A stretch of DNA of 64,000 nt from positions 62,001 through 126,000 of the forward strand of contig JBLWUQ010000004.1 of assembly GCA_048268845.1 (NCBI GenBank), given 5' to 3'. This DNA is from Muriiphilus sp048268845. GTDB lineage: Bacteria; Pseudomonadota; Alphaproteobacteria; Rhodobacterales; Rhodobacteraceae. The notes beneath the pieces were generated by a model. The model was given only the letters and a program-made list of their open reading frames with translations, ran no database searches and had not been told where the DNA came from. Below are positions 50,425 to 57,625 of this stretch, one piece after another (the stretch's first letter is position 1; each line of letters starts with the position of its first letter). The position numbers were made by a program, and so were the translations under genes.

Positions 50425-52263
50425 TCACGGGAAGTTGGCGTTGACGGCGTTGATCACGCCCTGATCCAGCGTGATGCCGGCGCGGTTTTCCAGTTCCGCC
50501 GCAAAGGCCGCCTGCAGGTCGAGCGCCATCTGCTGCGACACCTGCTGGCTGAAACCGAGCTTGAGCGCCCGCGCCTCCTCATCGGACTGGTCCGGCGCGT
50601 GCACCGCGTCGAGATGCACCAGAAGCACGCCACTGTCACCCGCGACCACCTGCCAGCCATCCGGGGCCATTTCGAACGCCGTTTGGATCAGTGCCGGCGG
50701 GGTGCCCTCGATGAAGGCCTCGCGGCTGATCGCGGTCTCGATCACCTCGGTCAACCCAAGGCTCGACGGCGACTCGCCCCCTTCGATCTCGGCCAGCATC
50801 TCGTCGGCGCGCGCCTGCACCCGGCGCTGGGTCTCGGTCGCCTGCCAGACCGCGATGGCCTGATCGCGCACCTCGTCCAGCGGCTGCAGACGCGGCGCGA
50901 CGACCTCGTCCAGACGCATGGCAAAGACGCCGCCATCCGACAATTCGACCACCTCGGGGTAGTCGTCCACGGCGATGGAGCCAGCCGCGATGCGGAAACT
51001 GTCATAGGCCGCGATGCCCTCTTCGCTGCCCTGGGTCCAGTCGATCGTGTCCAGCCGCAGCCCGTGGGCCTTGGCCAGATCCTCGACCGTGGCGCCACCG
51101 GCCAGATCGTCGTCAAGCGCCGGCACCAGATCGTCGACCAGCCGGCGCGCGGCGTCGGCGGCGTATTCGCCCTTCAAGTCCTCGCGGGCGTCCTCGAAAC
51201 TGGTTTCCTGCGCGGCGAAGATCGCGTTCATGCGGATCAGGGCCGGGCCGACACTGGTCTCGACCGGGCCGACGACGCCGGGTTCGGTCAGCGCGAACAC
51301 CTCGGCCCCGGCCGGGCCGAGATCGGCCTCGGTCACGTCGCCCAGGTCGATATCGGCAAGCTCAAGCTCGCGCTCCGCCACCAGGTCCTCGAAACTCGCC
51401 TCGCCCGATGCCAGACGGTCCGCCGCCGCCTGCGCCTCGGCGTCGGAGCCGAACACCAGACGTTCGACCAGCCGCCGCTCGGGCACCATGAATTCGTCGA
51501 TCCGCTGGTTGTAGGCCGCGCGCAACTCGTCATCCGACACTTCGACCCGGTCGATCATGTCCTCGGGCGCGGCCCAGGCATAGGTGATCTTGCGGATCTC
51601 GGGCGCCGTGAAAAGCGCCGGGTTCTCGTCGTAGAACGCCTGCAACTCGTCCTCCGTGGGTTCACCTACCGGATCGGCCAGCGCCGTCGCATCGACCCGC
51701 GCCCAGGTGAAATCGCGCGTCTCGCGCGCCCAGCCAAAGAGCGTGTCGGCATAGACCGCAGGCACCGCGACGCCGTTGGACACCGCGCCCTGAAGGATCG
51801 TGCGGGCGACATCGGCGCGCAGGCTGGCCTCGAAATCGGCCACGGTCAGGCCGGATTGCTGCAGGGCGAAATCATACATTTCCCGGTCGAACTTACCATC
51901 GACGCTCTGGAACGCCTCGATCTCCTTGATCTGGCGGGCGATTTCGCCATCCCCCACCGACAGGCCCAGGCGCGTCGTCTCGTCCTCGAACGCCGCTTGC
52001 GCGATCACCCGGTCGAGCACGCTCTGGTCAAGCCCGAACAGCTTGGCCTGCTCCAGCGTCAGGTTCTGGCCGTATTGCGCCTCGAACGCCTGAAGCTCGG
52101 CACGCAGCTCGCGGAAATAGCGGTTGGCGTCGATCTCGGTGTCACCGACCTTGCCGATCGCGGTTGCCGACCCGCCGAAGTTGAACGAGCCGAACCCGAT
52201 CAGGCCGACCAGGACCATCCCCATGATGATCCAGACGAAAAAACGCGATACTTTGGTCGCCAT
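50425..52263 (-). CDS. Membrane-anchored peptidyl-prolyl isomerase (PpiD/SurA-N type)
   Basis: A 612-residue protein with one N-terminal helix (about residues 8-25), a SurA-like N domain (LGLDQSVLDRVIAQAAF-type helices), a central parvulin-like domain and a C-terminal region, all periplasmic. It acts as a folding chaperone for exported proteins. An upstream ATG at 52293 would give 622 residues, but the candidate promoter at 52297-52325 puts the transcription start after that codon, so ATG 52263 (MATKVSRFFVWI) is preferred. Operon partner of trpE. The parvulin catalytic residues look poorly conserved. Confidence 0.9.
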   Translation of the reverse strand: MATKVSRFFVWIIMGMVLVGLIGFGSFNFGGSATAIGKVGDTEIDANRYFRELRAELQAFEAQYGQNLTLEQAKLFGLDQSVLDRVIAQAAFEDETTRLGLSVGDGEIARQIKEIEAFQSVDGKFDREMYDFALQQSGLTVADFEASLRADVARTILQGAVSNGVAVPAVYADTLFGWARETRDFTWARVDATALADPVGEPTEDELQAFYDENPALFTAPEIRKITYAWAAPEDMIDRVEVSDDELRAAYNQRIDEFMVPERRLVERLVFGSDAEAQAAADRLASGEASFEDLVAERELELADIDLGDVTEADLGPAGAEVFALTEPGVVGPVETSVGPALIRMNAIFAAQETSFEDAREDLKGEYAADAARRLVDDLVPALDDDLAGGATVEDLAKAHGLRLDTIDWTQGSEEGIAAYDSFRIAAGSIAVDDYPEVVELSDGGVFAMRLDEVVAPRLQPLDEVRDQAIAVWQATETQRRVQARADEMLAEIEGGESPSSLGLTEVIETAISREAFIEGTPPALIQTAFEMAPDGWQVVAGDSGVLLVHLDAVHAPDQSDEEARALKLGFSQQVSQQMALDLQAAFAAELENRAGITLDQGVINAVNANFP

Positions 52264-52296
52264 GGAAGGCCTGCCCCCGTTGGTGTCAGTCATCGG

Positions 52297-52325
52297 GTTT
52301 TAGGCATTCGGCACGGGAATGCCAA
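52297..52325 (-). promoter_or_regulatory. Candidate promoter of the chaperone-trpE operon
   Basis: Minus strand TTGGCA (52325-52320), 17 bases, TAAAAC (52302-52297). Start near 52290, which lies inside the first possible start codon region and so supports the downstream ATG at 52263. Confidence 0.42.
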
Positions 52326-52396
52326 CACCGGATTGGGGCTCGGGGTGCAAGGGGGCTGGCCGTCGGCGGGCGTTCGGGCGGGCCGAGGGTGCGGCT

Positions 52397-52418
52397 GAGT
52401 ATTTGGGCCAAGATGAAG
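52397..52418 (+). repeat. Dispersed 22-bp intergenic element, copy 3
   Basis: GAGTATTTGGGCCAAGATGA followed by AG, matching the copies at 8077-8098 and 16041-16062. Unlike those, it is not directly in front of a start codon; it lies between the chaperone operon and the prophage. Confidence 0.7.
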
Positions 52419-52527
52419 CAGGGTCGGGTGCGCCAAAGGGGCGCGGTGGGATTGGTAGGCCCGGAGGGAGTGCGCTAATCTTTTTGCGTCAATGGCTTGG
52501 GCCGTAAACCACCCCGCGCACCGCTCG

Positions 52528-52695
52528 TTAGGAATCAAAGGCTTGCGGCGAGGGTTGTAAACTTTCAGCCCTCTCCACCGGATCGGACGCGCGCAGATCG
52601 GGTCGCGCGGAAAGCAGATACACCTTGGATGCTTTAACACCCTGGAAGACGCAGTTGCGGCAAGGAGAAAAGCAGAGCGAGATTTGGGCTTCCAT
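52528..52695 (-). CDS. Possible small cysteine-containing prophage protein
   Basis: A 55-residue frame, MEAQISLCFSPCRNCVFQGV and a polar rest, with Cys8, Cys12 and Cys15 in a CxxxCxxC cluster. It starts 23 bases after the phosphoesterase gene. No clear ribosome site precedes ATG 52695. Function unknown; it may be chance. Confidence 0.28.
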   Translation of the reverse strand: MEAQISLCFSPCRNCVFQGVKASKVYLLSARPDLRASDPVERAESLQPSPQAFDS

Positions 52696-52717
52696 GCCAA
52701 CCACGGCAGGGACGCGC

Positions 52718-53926
52718 TCAAAACCACCTTGTAAAGCGCGAAATCTGTCCGTCTGCCGGATGATGAACAAACCCCTCAACGGCCTGCCGGTTCAGATAGC
52801 CGTTGCGGTGGTGCCACCCATCTGGCGCAGACGGGGAACGCACATACTCGATTTGCGAGTTGTGCCCCTCTACAGCGCCGAGGCCGCTACCGATGGTAGT
52901 GATGGAAATGTGATCCTTCTCGCGCACCATGTTTGAAAGACCGGCCTGCTTGCGGATTTTGTGGTGATAGTGGTGCAAGTAGAAGTAGCGGTGCGGCGCT
53001 TCGTCTAGGTGCCCGCGCGCCTCTACCATTGCCAGTTGCGGCAAGTCCTGCTCACGTGCCCCATCGCCGTGCGCCGTCGCAATCAGGTTGCTGCCAAAGC
53101 GCAGATACTTGCGGTGGCGTTCTGACAGGTTGTAGTCACTCACGCGCACGTTTTCATGGTTTTTGAACAGCAGCCCGACGCTGTTGGCAATCGTAAACCC
53201 GGTGTGCCAATCGTGGTTTGACGGATTGAAAATCGGGATAACCTCAAGCCCCATTTCGAGGCACATTTTGATAATCCGCACGTAAGCCCGCTGCGCAACG
53301 CGATAGTTTGAGAACCATGATCCAGAAACGTCCTGTTTCGTTCCACTGGTCGTTTCTTTCCGGCTGCTGTCGGTGTGACCGATATCGTTGCCCATGATGA
53401 AGGCGACATGCGAAACATTGTCCTTCATGGCGCGCTCAAGAAGCACTCGTGAGCCTTCAACAAGGCGATGCTCGGCAATTGCTTCGTCATATGTTTCGCC
53501 GGTTTCGCTTTTCACGCTGAGTTTTCCGATGTGAACGTCTGCCGGGTCAAGGACGAACATCCCCGCGGCTTCCACATCGAACCGCTTTGGCAGGTTCAGC
53601 GTCACGTCTGCGGCGACTTCAGCAATCGTCTCTCGGATCACATCGCGCATGTTTATGAAGTCTTGCCGCTCCGGCTTCAACAGCACCGAGTAGCTTGTTC
53701 CGTCTTCATTCTTTGTCTTGGCCCACACCAGCGCCGGGATCATGTTGGTGCCGACTGCCGACATACCAGCCTGAATAGCCGGGTCCACATCGGCCCACTT
53801 CTGCGCCCGTTCCCAGAGGCTCTTGACCGACTTGTAGGTGCGCCCCGTCTGTTCGGCTATCTCGTGGTTCGTGCGGCCCGCCATGCGCAGGTCGTAAACC
53901 TCGCGCTGTTCCGGGGTCATGCTCAT
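52718..53926 (-). CDS. Prophage HTH-metallophosphoesterase fusion protein
   Basis: A 402-residue protein. Residues 4-45 form a helix-turn-helix-like segment (MTPEQREVYDLRMAGRTNHE, then IAEQTGRTYKSVKSLWERA). From about residue 120 a calcineurin-like phosphoesterase is visible: D130-x-H132, G179-N180-D181 with H184, N237-H238-D239, H286-G-D288 and HHYHHK at 318-323. Such phage proteins are common but of unknown role; nuclease or phosphatase activity on DNA or nucleotides is likely. The gene is less GC-rich than its neighbours, suggesting separate acquisition. It is the last sizeable gene of the late operon. Confidence 0.85.
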   Translation of the reverse strand: MSMTPEQREVYDLRMAGRTNHEIAEQTGRTYKSVKSLWERAQKWADVDPAIQAGMSAVGTNMIPALVWAKTKNEDGTSYSVLLKPERQDFINMRDVIRETIAEVAADVTLNLPKRFDVEAAGMFVLDPADVHIGKLSVKSETGETYDEAIAEHRLVEGSRVLLERAMKDNVSHVAFIMGNDIGHTDSSRKETTSGTKQDVSGSWFSNYRVAQRAYVRIIKMCLEMGLEVIPIFNPSNHDWHTGFTIANSVGLLFKNHENVRVSDYNLSERHRKYLRFGSNLIATAHGDGAREQDLPQLAMVEARGHLDEAPHRYFYLHHYHHKIRKQAGLSNMVREKDHISITTIGSGLGAVEGHNSQIEYVRSPSAPDGWHHRNGYLNRQAVEGFVHHPADGQISRFTRWF

Positions 53927-53935
53927 GGGGCGGCC

Positions 53936-54220
53936 CTACATCGCTTCCCCGTCCGGTCCCGCCTTGGCGACAGCAAAGCCCTGGTCGCTCACGCCGAGAA
54001 CGCAGGCCAGCCCGTCGGCATAGACGACGAACAGCGTCCAAGTCCCGGTGCGCTCATTGCCCCAGAACTCAAGCAACTGACTGCCCGACAGTGCGAACAG
54101 GCGCTGCTGCTCGCCGTAGACTTCGGCCAGAACCTCGGCCATGGCGTCTCTATCGGCGCAGGACGATTGCCCCAACGCCGGGGTGGCGGCAAGCGCCGCA
54201 AGGATTGCAAGGTGCTTCAT
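53936..54220 (-). CDS. Small secreted prophage protein
   Basis: A 94-residue precursor with signal peptide MKHLAILAALAATPALGQSS. The mature part, CADRDAMAEVLAEVYGEQQR followed by a beta-rich end with WTLFVVYADGLACVLG, has two cysteines that could pair. The ATG at 54220 overlaps the upstream stop as ATGA. The location beside the lysis genes suggests a periplasmic lysis, exclusion or envelope role, but nothing specific is recognised. Confidence 0.75.
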   Translation of the reverse strand: MKHLAILAALAATPALGQSSCADRDAMAEVLAEVYGEQQRLFALSGSQLLEFWGNERTGTWTLFVVYADGLACVLGVSDQGFAVAKAGPDGEAM

Positions 54221-54402
54221 TGGTCGGCCTTTCCGTGGTAGTGGTTGAAACTCCGCTCGCAGTGCCGCCGCCCGAACAGGGCGACCCACGCGCGCCAGAA
54301 CCAATGGCCCCGGTGCATCCATGCACGGGCGCAAAGGGATTGGTCGTGGTCTGAGAAAAGCAGGCTGTGCAGGATGCGGGAAAGGTTGCTTACCTGCGCC
54401 AT
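54217..54402 (-). CDS. Small lysis-cassette protein
   Basis: A 61-residue basic protein, MAQVSNLSRILHSLLFSDHD then QSLCARAWMHRGHWFWRAWV and a Cys-His pair in RRHCERSFNHYH. Similar short proteins with a CxRAW...HC pattern occur next to holin and endolysin genes in many phages and are often misnamed. It overlaps the holin gene by 13 bases. Function unknown. Confidence 0.65.
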   Translation of the reverse strand: MAQVSNLSRILHSLLFSDHDQSLCARAWMHRGHWFWRAWVALFGRRHCERSFNHYHGKADQ

Positions 54403-54758
54403 GCCGCAAGGCCGACAACGCCGAAGATCGCCGTAATCATAGCCCCCGCCCAATCAGCCAGAGGGGCAGGCAGAGCGGCGATGGTCCATGTCTGGGGGAA
54501 GGCACACCCGGCGCACCAGAACACGCTGTAGACCAGCACGGCGGCGAACCAGAAGGCCAGAGGCGCGGCGAAGATCAGCATCAGCCAGAACCCCCCGGCG
54601 CGCATGAACTCGGCGCGGGTCTGCATGTGCGTCTTGATCAGGTCCGCCTTGAGCCGGTCGCGGTCGGTGTCGGCGGCTACGCGGCGGTCAACGGTGTCAA
54701 GCACCCGGTCGAGAACGCCGCCCGTGAGCCATTTCAGGAGTGTCGATAGCCAAGCCAT
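54390..54758 (-). CDS. Three-helix holin-like protein
   Basis: A 122-residue membrane protein: a basic amphipathic N-terminus (DRRVAADTDRDRLKADLIKT), then hydrophobic helices at about residues 56-79 and 97-119 and a possible shorter one between. The layout fits the 3TM holin family associated with phage and gene-transfer-agent release, which permits endolysin escape at lysis. It lies downstream of the Acb2-like gene. Confidence 0.8.
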   Translation of the reverse strand: MAWLSTLLKWLTGGVLDRVLDTVDRRVAADTDRDRLKADLIKTHMQTRAEFMRAGGFWLMLIFAAPLAFWFAAVLVYSVFWCAGCAFPQTWTIAALPAPLADWAGAMITAIFGVVGLAAWRR

Positions 54759-54809
54759 ATCCGTCTCCGATTGTCGCCCGCGCCGACCACAGCCAGCGCA
54801 GGCTTTGTT

Positions 54810-54998
54810 TCAGACGAAATTCGCCTTGACCGCCCACATGGCCGCTTGCTCGTAATTGGTGAGCGCGATAGACCGATGGCGGTTTTCGGGGACGTTGGCC
54901 CTGATGTAATCAATCAGTTCCTCGGTCATCCGCTTGATGTCGTCAACCTCGCCTTTGCCGGACGGGTTGAAACTCGGGATCGTCGTTTCGTTGGACAT
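54810..54998 (-). CDS. Acb2/Tad1-family hairpin protein (candidate anti-CBASS or anti-Thoeris sponge)
   Basis: A 62-residue protein with two predicted helices, about 17-37 and 38-60. The second carries the family signature ENRHRSIALTNYEQAAMWAV (S43, A45, T47, E50, A53, M54, W55, A56 and a following K-A), which I recognise as the Acb2/Tad1 hairpin family (formerly DUF7681). Characterised members bind cyclic oligonucleotides or gcADPR and thereby stop CBASS or Thoeris signalling. The start ATG 54998 has an excellent AAGGAGG site. It lies between the small holin gene and the 3TM holin gene. Identity as a family member is likely; activity is inferred, and short size leaves the ligand undetermined. 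Confidence 0.78.
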   Translation of the reverse strand: MSNETTIPSFNPSGKGEVDDIKRMTEELIDYIRANVPENRHRSIALTNYEQAAMWAVKANFV

Positions 54999-55064
54999 GT
55001 TGTCCTCCTTCGTCGGCGGGTGACGCTCCGCCCGGCGTTTGCCCTATTGGCAAATTCCGTGAGT

Positions 55065-55244
55065 TTAGGTCGCCCAGCCCTTGCGCTTGGCAAACCCATA
55101 GGCCATTTCGACCAGTAGCCCGATGCCAAGTGCGGCATAGGTCACGATGTCGGGATCAGCGGCCAGGATATTGCCAGCGTCCATGCCGACAAGCGCGCCG
55201 ACGAGATACCGCAGAATTATTCTTGCCAAAGGTGCATAGGTCAT
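55065..55244 (-). CDS. Small holin-like membrane protein
   Basis: A 59-residue protein, MTYAPLARIILRYLVGALVG then a polar MDAGNILAADPDIV stretch and a second hydrophobic helix (YAALGIGLLVEMAYGF), ending in basic AKRKGWAT. The ATG at 55244 overlaps the endolysin stop as ATGA. Such proteins sit beside phage endolysins and could be a holin or antiholin. Only about 60 bases separate it from the Acb2-like gene. Confidence 0.75.
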   Translation of the reverse strand: MTYAPLARIILRYLVGALVGMDAGNILAADPDIVTYAALGIGLLVEMAYGFAKRKGWAT

Positions 55245-55966
55245 TTCACAATCCTCAGCAGTTTCAGAATGAGCATCAGCAGCCCGCCCGGTTTCTGGTC
55301 GGGCGTGGCTGGAACATGGTCGGGGATAGGGGCGGTCGCCGCGCGGTAGCCACCGGCCAGAAGCGCCTTCTCGAAGGCTTCGGCGGCGTTCGCCACGTCA
55401 TCAGCCTGTTTCAGCACGAAGCCGTTGACGATGCGCCGGGCGTTGATGTGGTCGAAGCCGGAAAGCGTGTTGTAGTCCGCCAGTCTCTTGCCGGTGAACA
55501 GCCCGCGCTCGCAGCCGATAACGGCGATCTTGGCGGAAATGTTCAGGTTCAGCGCCTTGGCGGGGTTCTTCGCAAGATCCACCCCGACGATGGGCGAAAA
55601 CTTGCGATAGTTCGCCTCGTGCGTCAGTTGGATTTGCCCGCGCCCGAAAAAGCCGGTGCGCCAGTAGGGCGCTTGCACCCACGGCAATTGCTTCTTTGCC
55701 CATGCCGCGTCCAGCCGGGCAATGACCTGCGCGTCGCTTGGGTTCTGGTCCTTGTGCGAGCGGAACACGGTTTCCTTGATCGGCATCATGCCGCCGCCCG
55801 TCTCGTGGTAGACCTCACCTAGGACGTGCGCCAGATGCGGCAAGGACAGGTGCATCCCGGCGTCAAGGATCGCCTCTATGCCGTCCACCTGCCCTTGTGA
55901 CAGGCTGGTGCCGAAGATTCCGCTGGTGCGGCTCCGTAGCGCCGCGAAGAATGCTTGCTTGTTCAT
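55241..55966 (-). CDS. GH19 endolysin
   Basis: A 241-residue glycoside hydrolase family 19 (chitinase-like) lysozyme. Catalytic glutamates are E55 in VYHETGGG and E65; RTGFFGRGQIQLTHEANYRK is the conserved substrate groove. No signal peptide is present, so it needs holins to reach peptidoglycan. The C-terminus is unusual: after a Pro-rich linker it ends in the hydrophobic, basic GGLLMLILKLLRIVK, which could insert into or disrupt the membrane. It overlaps both neighbouring genes by four bases. Confidence 0.93.
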   Translation of the reverse strand: MNKQAFFAALRSRTSGIFGTSLSQGQVDGIEAILDAGMHLSLPHLAHVLGEVYHETGGGMMPIKETVFRSHKDQNPSDAQVIARLDAAWAKKQLPWVQAPYWRTGFFGRGQIQLTHEANYRKFSPIVGVDLAKNPAKALNLNISAKIAVIGCERGLFTGKRLADYNTLSGFDHINARRIVNGFVLKQADDVANAAEAFEKALLAGGYRAATAPIPDHVPATPDQKPGGLLMLILKLLRIVK

Positions 55967-56223
55967 TTGCCGTGCCTCTGAAATAGCGTCTTGATGTCGT
56001 CGCGGATTTCCTTCACGTCGGCCCGCGTGTCGTTCAGCAACTCGCGGTCGGCCTTGCGTTCTTCCTTGCGCTGCGCTTCCCGCAAGGCGATTTCCGCCAT
56101 CATCATTTCAACCTGCCGCTGGTTGGTGAATATCCGGCGCACCAGCCACAGCGCGCCGCCAAGGACACCCGCCACGGCCCACGCGATGAAGCTGTTTGCC
56201 GCCTGCTCGGCCCGCTCTATCAC
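55963..56223 (-). CDS. Phage membrane protein with coiled-coil (Rz/holin-like)
   Basis: An 86-residue protein with one helix (about residues 11-30) followed by a long charged coiled coil (AEIALREAQRKEERKADREL). It looks like an i-spanin (Rz) or a class III-like membrane protein. The GTG start at 56223 overlaps the adhesin stop as GTGA and its own end overlaps the endolysin. The exact role in lysis cannot be told from sequence. Confidence 0.78.
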   Translation of the reverse strand: MIERAEQAANSFIAWAVAGVLGGALWLVRRIFTNQRQVEMMMAEIALREAQRKEERKADRELLNDTRADVKEIRDDIKTLFQRHGK

Positions 56224-57251
56224 GACGTCAGCGCCTTTAGCTCGGCCTCGGTGCTGGCGCCTTCTTTGATGAGAGTCTCGTGGTGGTGGAAAATTCCGAC
56301 CTGGTTATTCCCGTTGAAAGCTCTGCCGATGCTCACCTGGTTCAGCGTCGGCAGGGTCTTGCCTGTGCCGTTGAATTGCGTCACGCCGCCAGAGGCGACG
56401 GTGAGCCTGCCTGCCGCGCTGATCGAGATTGCCGCCTTGAAGTCTTCGGCGAGATTGACGAACAGTTTCGTGTTTTCTTGCAGCGCGCCACCGGCAAAGA
56501 CCTGCGACCAGAGCGACCCGCTCGACAGGCTGTAATAGACGCGAATGATGTTGTTGCTCGACCCATCCGACAACTCGATTAGCGCGTCGAACGACCCGAC
56601 ATTCCGCACGATCCGCCCCTCAAGGCTCACGGTGATGCCGGTCGAGAAATCGTAGGCCGCAAGGCTTTTCGACGTAATGTCCGCCGCGCGGGCTTTGGCG
56701 GCGCTGGTCGTGGGAATGTAGCTGGTGGCGACCGGCCCGGCTTCAATCTGCGCGTTCGTGACCGCGCCGGTGACGGTCAGGGTCAGTGTTCCGGCTGTCG
56801 GGGTGAAGGTCAGGCTCACCCGCCCGCCCGATCCGACCAGCGGGCCAGCCGTCGAGGCACCAGAAAGCGTGACGGTCCCGCTGCCCTCGAAGCTGAGGGT
56901 ATGGGCCGTTGCCGTCACGGTCACGTTCTGCGTTGCCAGCGTGGCCGAGTTCGTCACCTTGTTCGTCGCCGCCGCCTCGATCAACTGCGCTCGTCTTCCC
57001 GTCGCCCAACTATAGCGCGGCACGTTGGTCAGCGACTTCTGCCAGATGCCATCAGCATCCAGCGCATAGCCCTCAGAGGCGCGGGTGAAGGTCACGACGT
57101 CGGTGAAGTCGTCGCGCACGGGCGGGGTGCCCTCGGCGTAGAAGCCGCGCGCGTGGTCGAGGATCAGGGCAGGCATCGACGTGCCGATGCGGTAGCGGTT
57201 CAGGCCAGTTTGCCCGCAAGACAGGCCAAGGCCGAGTTTCAGACCGATCAT
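56220..57251 (-). CDS. Phage adhesin/tail protein with lectin-like domain
   Basis: A 343-residue protein. The N-terminus has repeats of Gly-Leu (MIGLKLGLGLSCGQ), then VRDDFTDVVTFTRASEGYAL and the frequent phage motif AQIEAGPVATSYIPTTSAA, and a beta-sandwich (about 190-340) resembling concanavalin-like lectin domains. It may bind surface sugars. TAATG couples it to the 124-residue gene upstream. Composition is Thr/Ser/Ala-rich and typical of receptor-binding proteins. Confidence 0.8.
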   Translation of the reverse strand: MIGLKLGLGLSCGQTGLNRYRIGTSMPALILDHARGFYAEGTPPVRDDFTDVVTFTRASEGYALDADGIWQKSLTNVPRYSWATGRRAQLIEAAATNKVTNSATLATQNVTVTATAHTLSFEGSGTVTLSGASTAGPLVGSGGRVSLTFTPTAGTLTLTVTGAVTNAQIEAGPVATSYIPTTSAAKARAADITSKSLAAYDFSTGITVSLEGRIVRNVGSFDALIELSDGSSNNIIRVYYSLSSGSLWSQVFAGGALQENTKLFVNLAEDFKAAISISAAGRLTVASGGVTQFNGTGKTLPTLNQVSIGRAFNGNNQVGIFHHHETLIKEGASTEAELKALTS

Positions 57252-57625
57252 TAGACTGCCTTCCCGTCGGCCTGCCACAGCCTTTCATCTTTCAGATCGG
57301 TCGGAATGGTTTTCATCGCAGCGATCTGTTCCGCCTTCGCGCGGATCGCCTTGACCTTCTCCCAGTCGGCCACTCCCGCCTGCACCTTCGAGCGAACGTC
57401 GGCGGGCCACAGGGTCGGGTCAGCACCGTGGGCCATGGTTGCGGCGGCAAACTCCGCAAGCATCTCAAGCCGCGCGTCGGCGGGCTGCGTCGTGTCGGCG
57501 CGGGCTTTCGCCTCGGCTTTGACGTCGGCAGAACTGAACACTGGAACGCGCGCCGCCTCGAACGCCTTTTCCTCAGCCTCCGACATCTTCACGCGCTTGC
57601 CGCCTACGTATTTGAACATGCTCAT
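57251..57625 (-). CDS. Probable tail fibre assembly or accessory protein
   Basis: A 124-residue, mostly helical soluble protein with Ala/Lys/Glu-rich regions (VKMSEAEEKAFEAARVPVFS and WEKVKAIRAKAEQIAAMKTI). Position between two tail/adhesin genes with ATGA and TAATG overlaps suggests a chaperone or connector. A role like tail-fibre assembly proteins is inferred, not demonstrated. Confidence 0.7.
   Translation of the reverse strand: MSMFKYVGGKRVKMSEAEEKAFEAARVPVFSSADVKAEAKARADTTQPADARLEMLAEFAAATMAHGADPTLWPADVRSKVQAGVADWEKVKAIRAKAEQIAAMKTIPTDLKDERLWQADGKAV

Larger units (their letters stand above)
52326..52717. other. Host-prophage border region without a confident gene
   Basis: This stretch lies between the chaperone gene and the last prophage gene. 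It holds a third copy of the 22-bp element (52397-52418), a drop in GC from about 52480, and a weak minus-strand small ORF (52528-52695). An attachment site probably lies here, but the core cannot be defined without the other prophage end. No integrase or tRNA is present. Confidence 0.6.
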
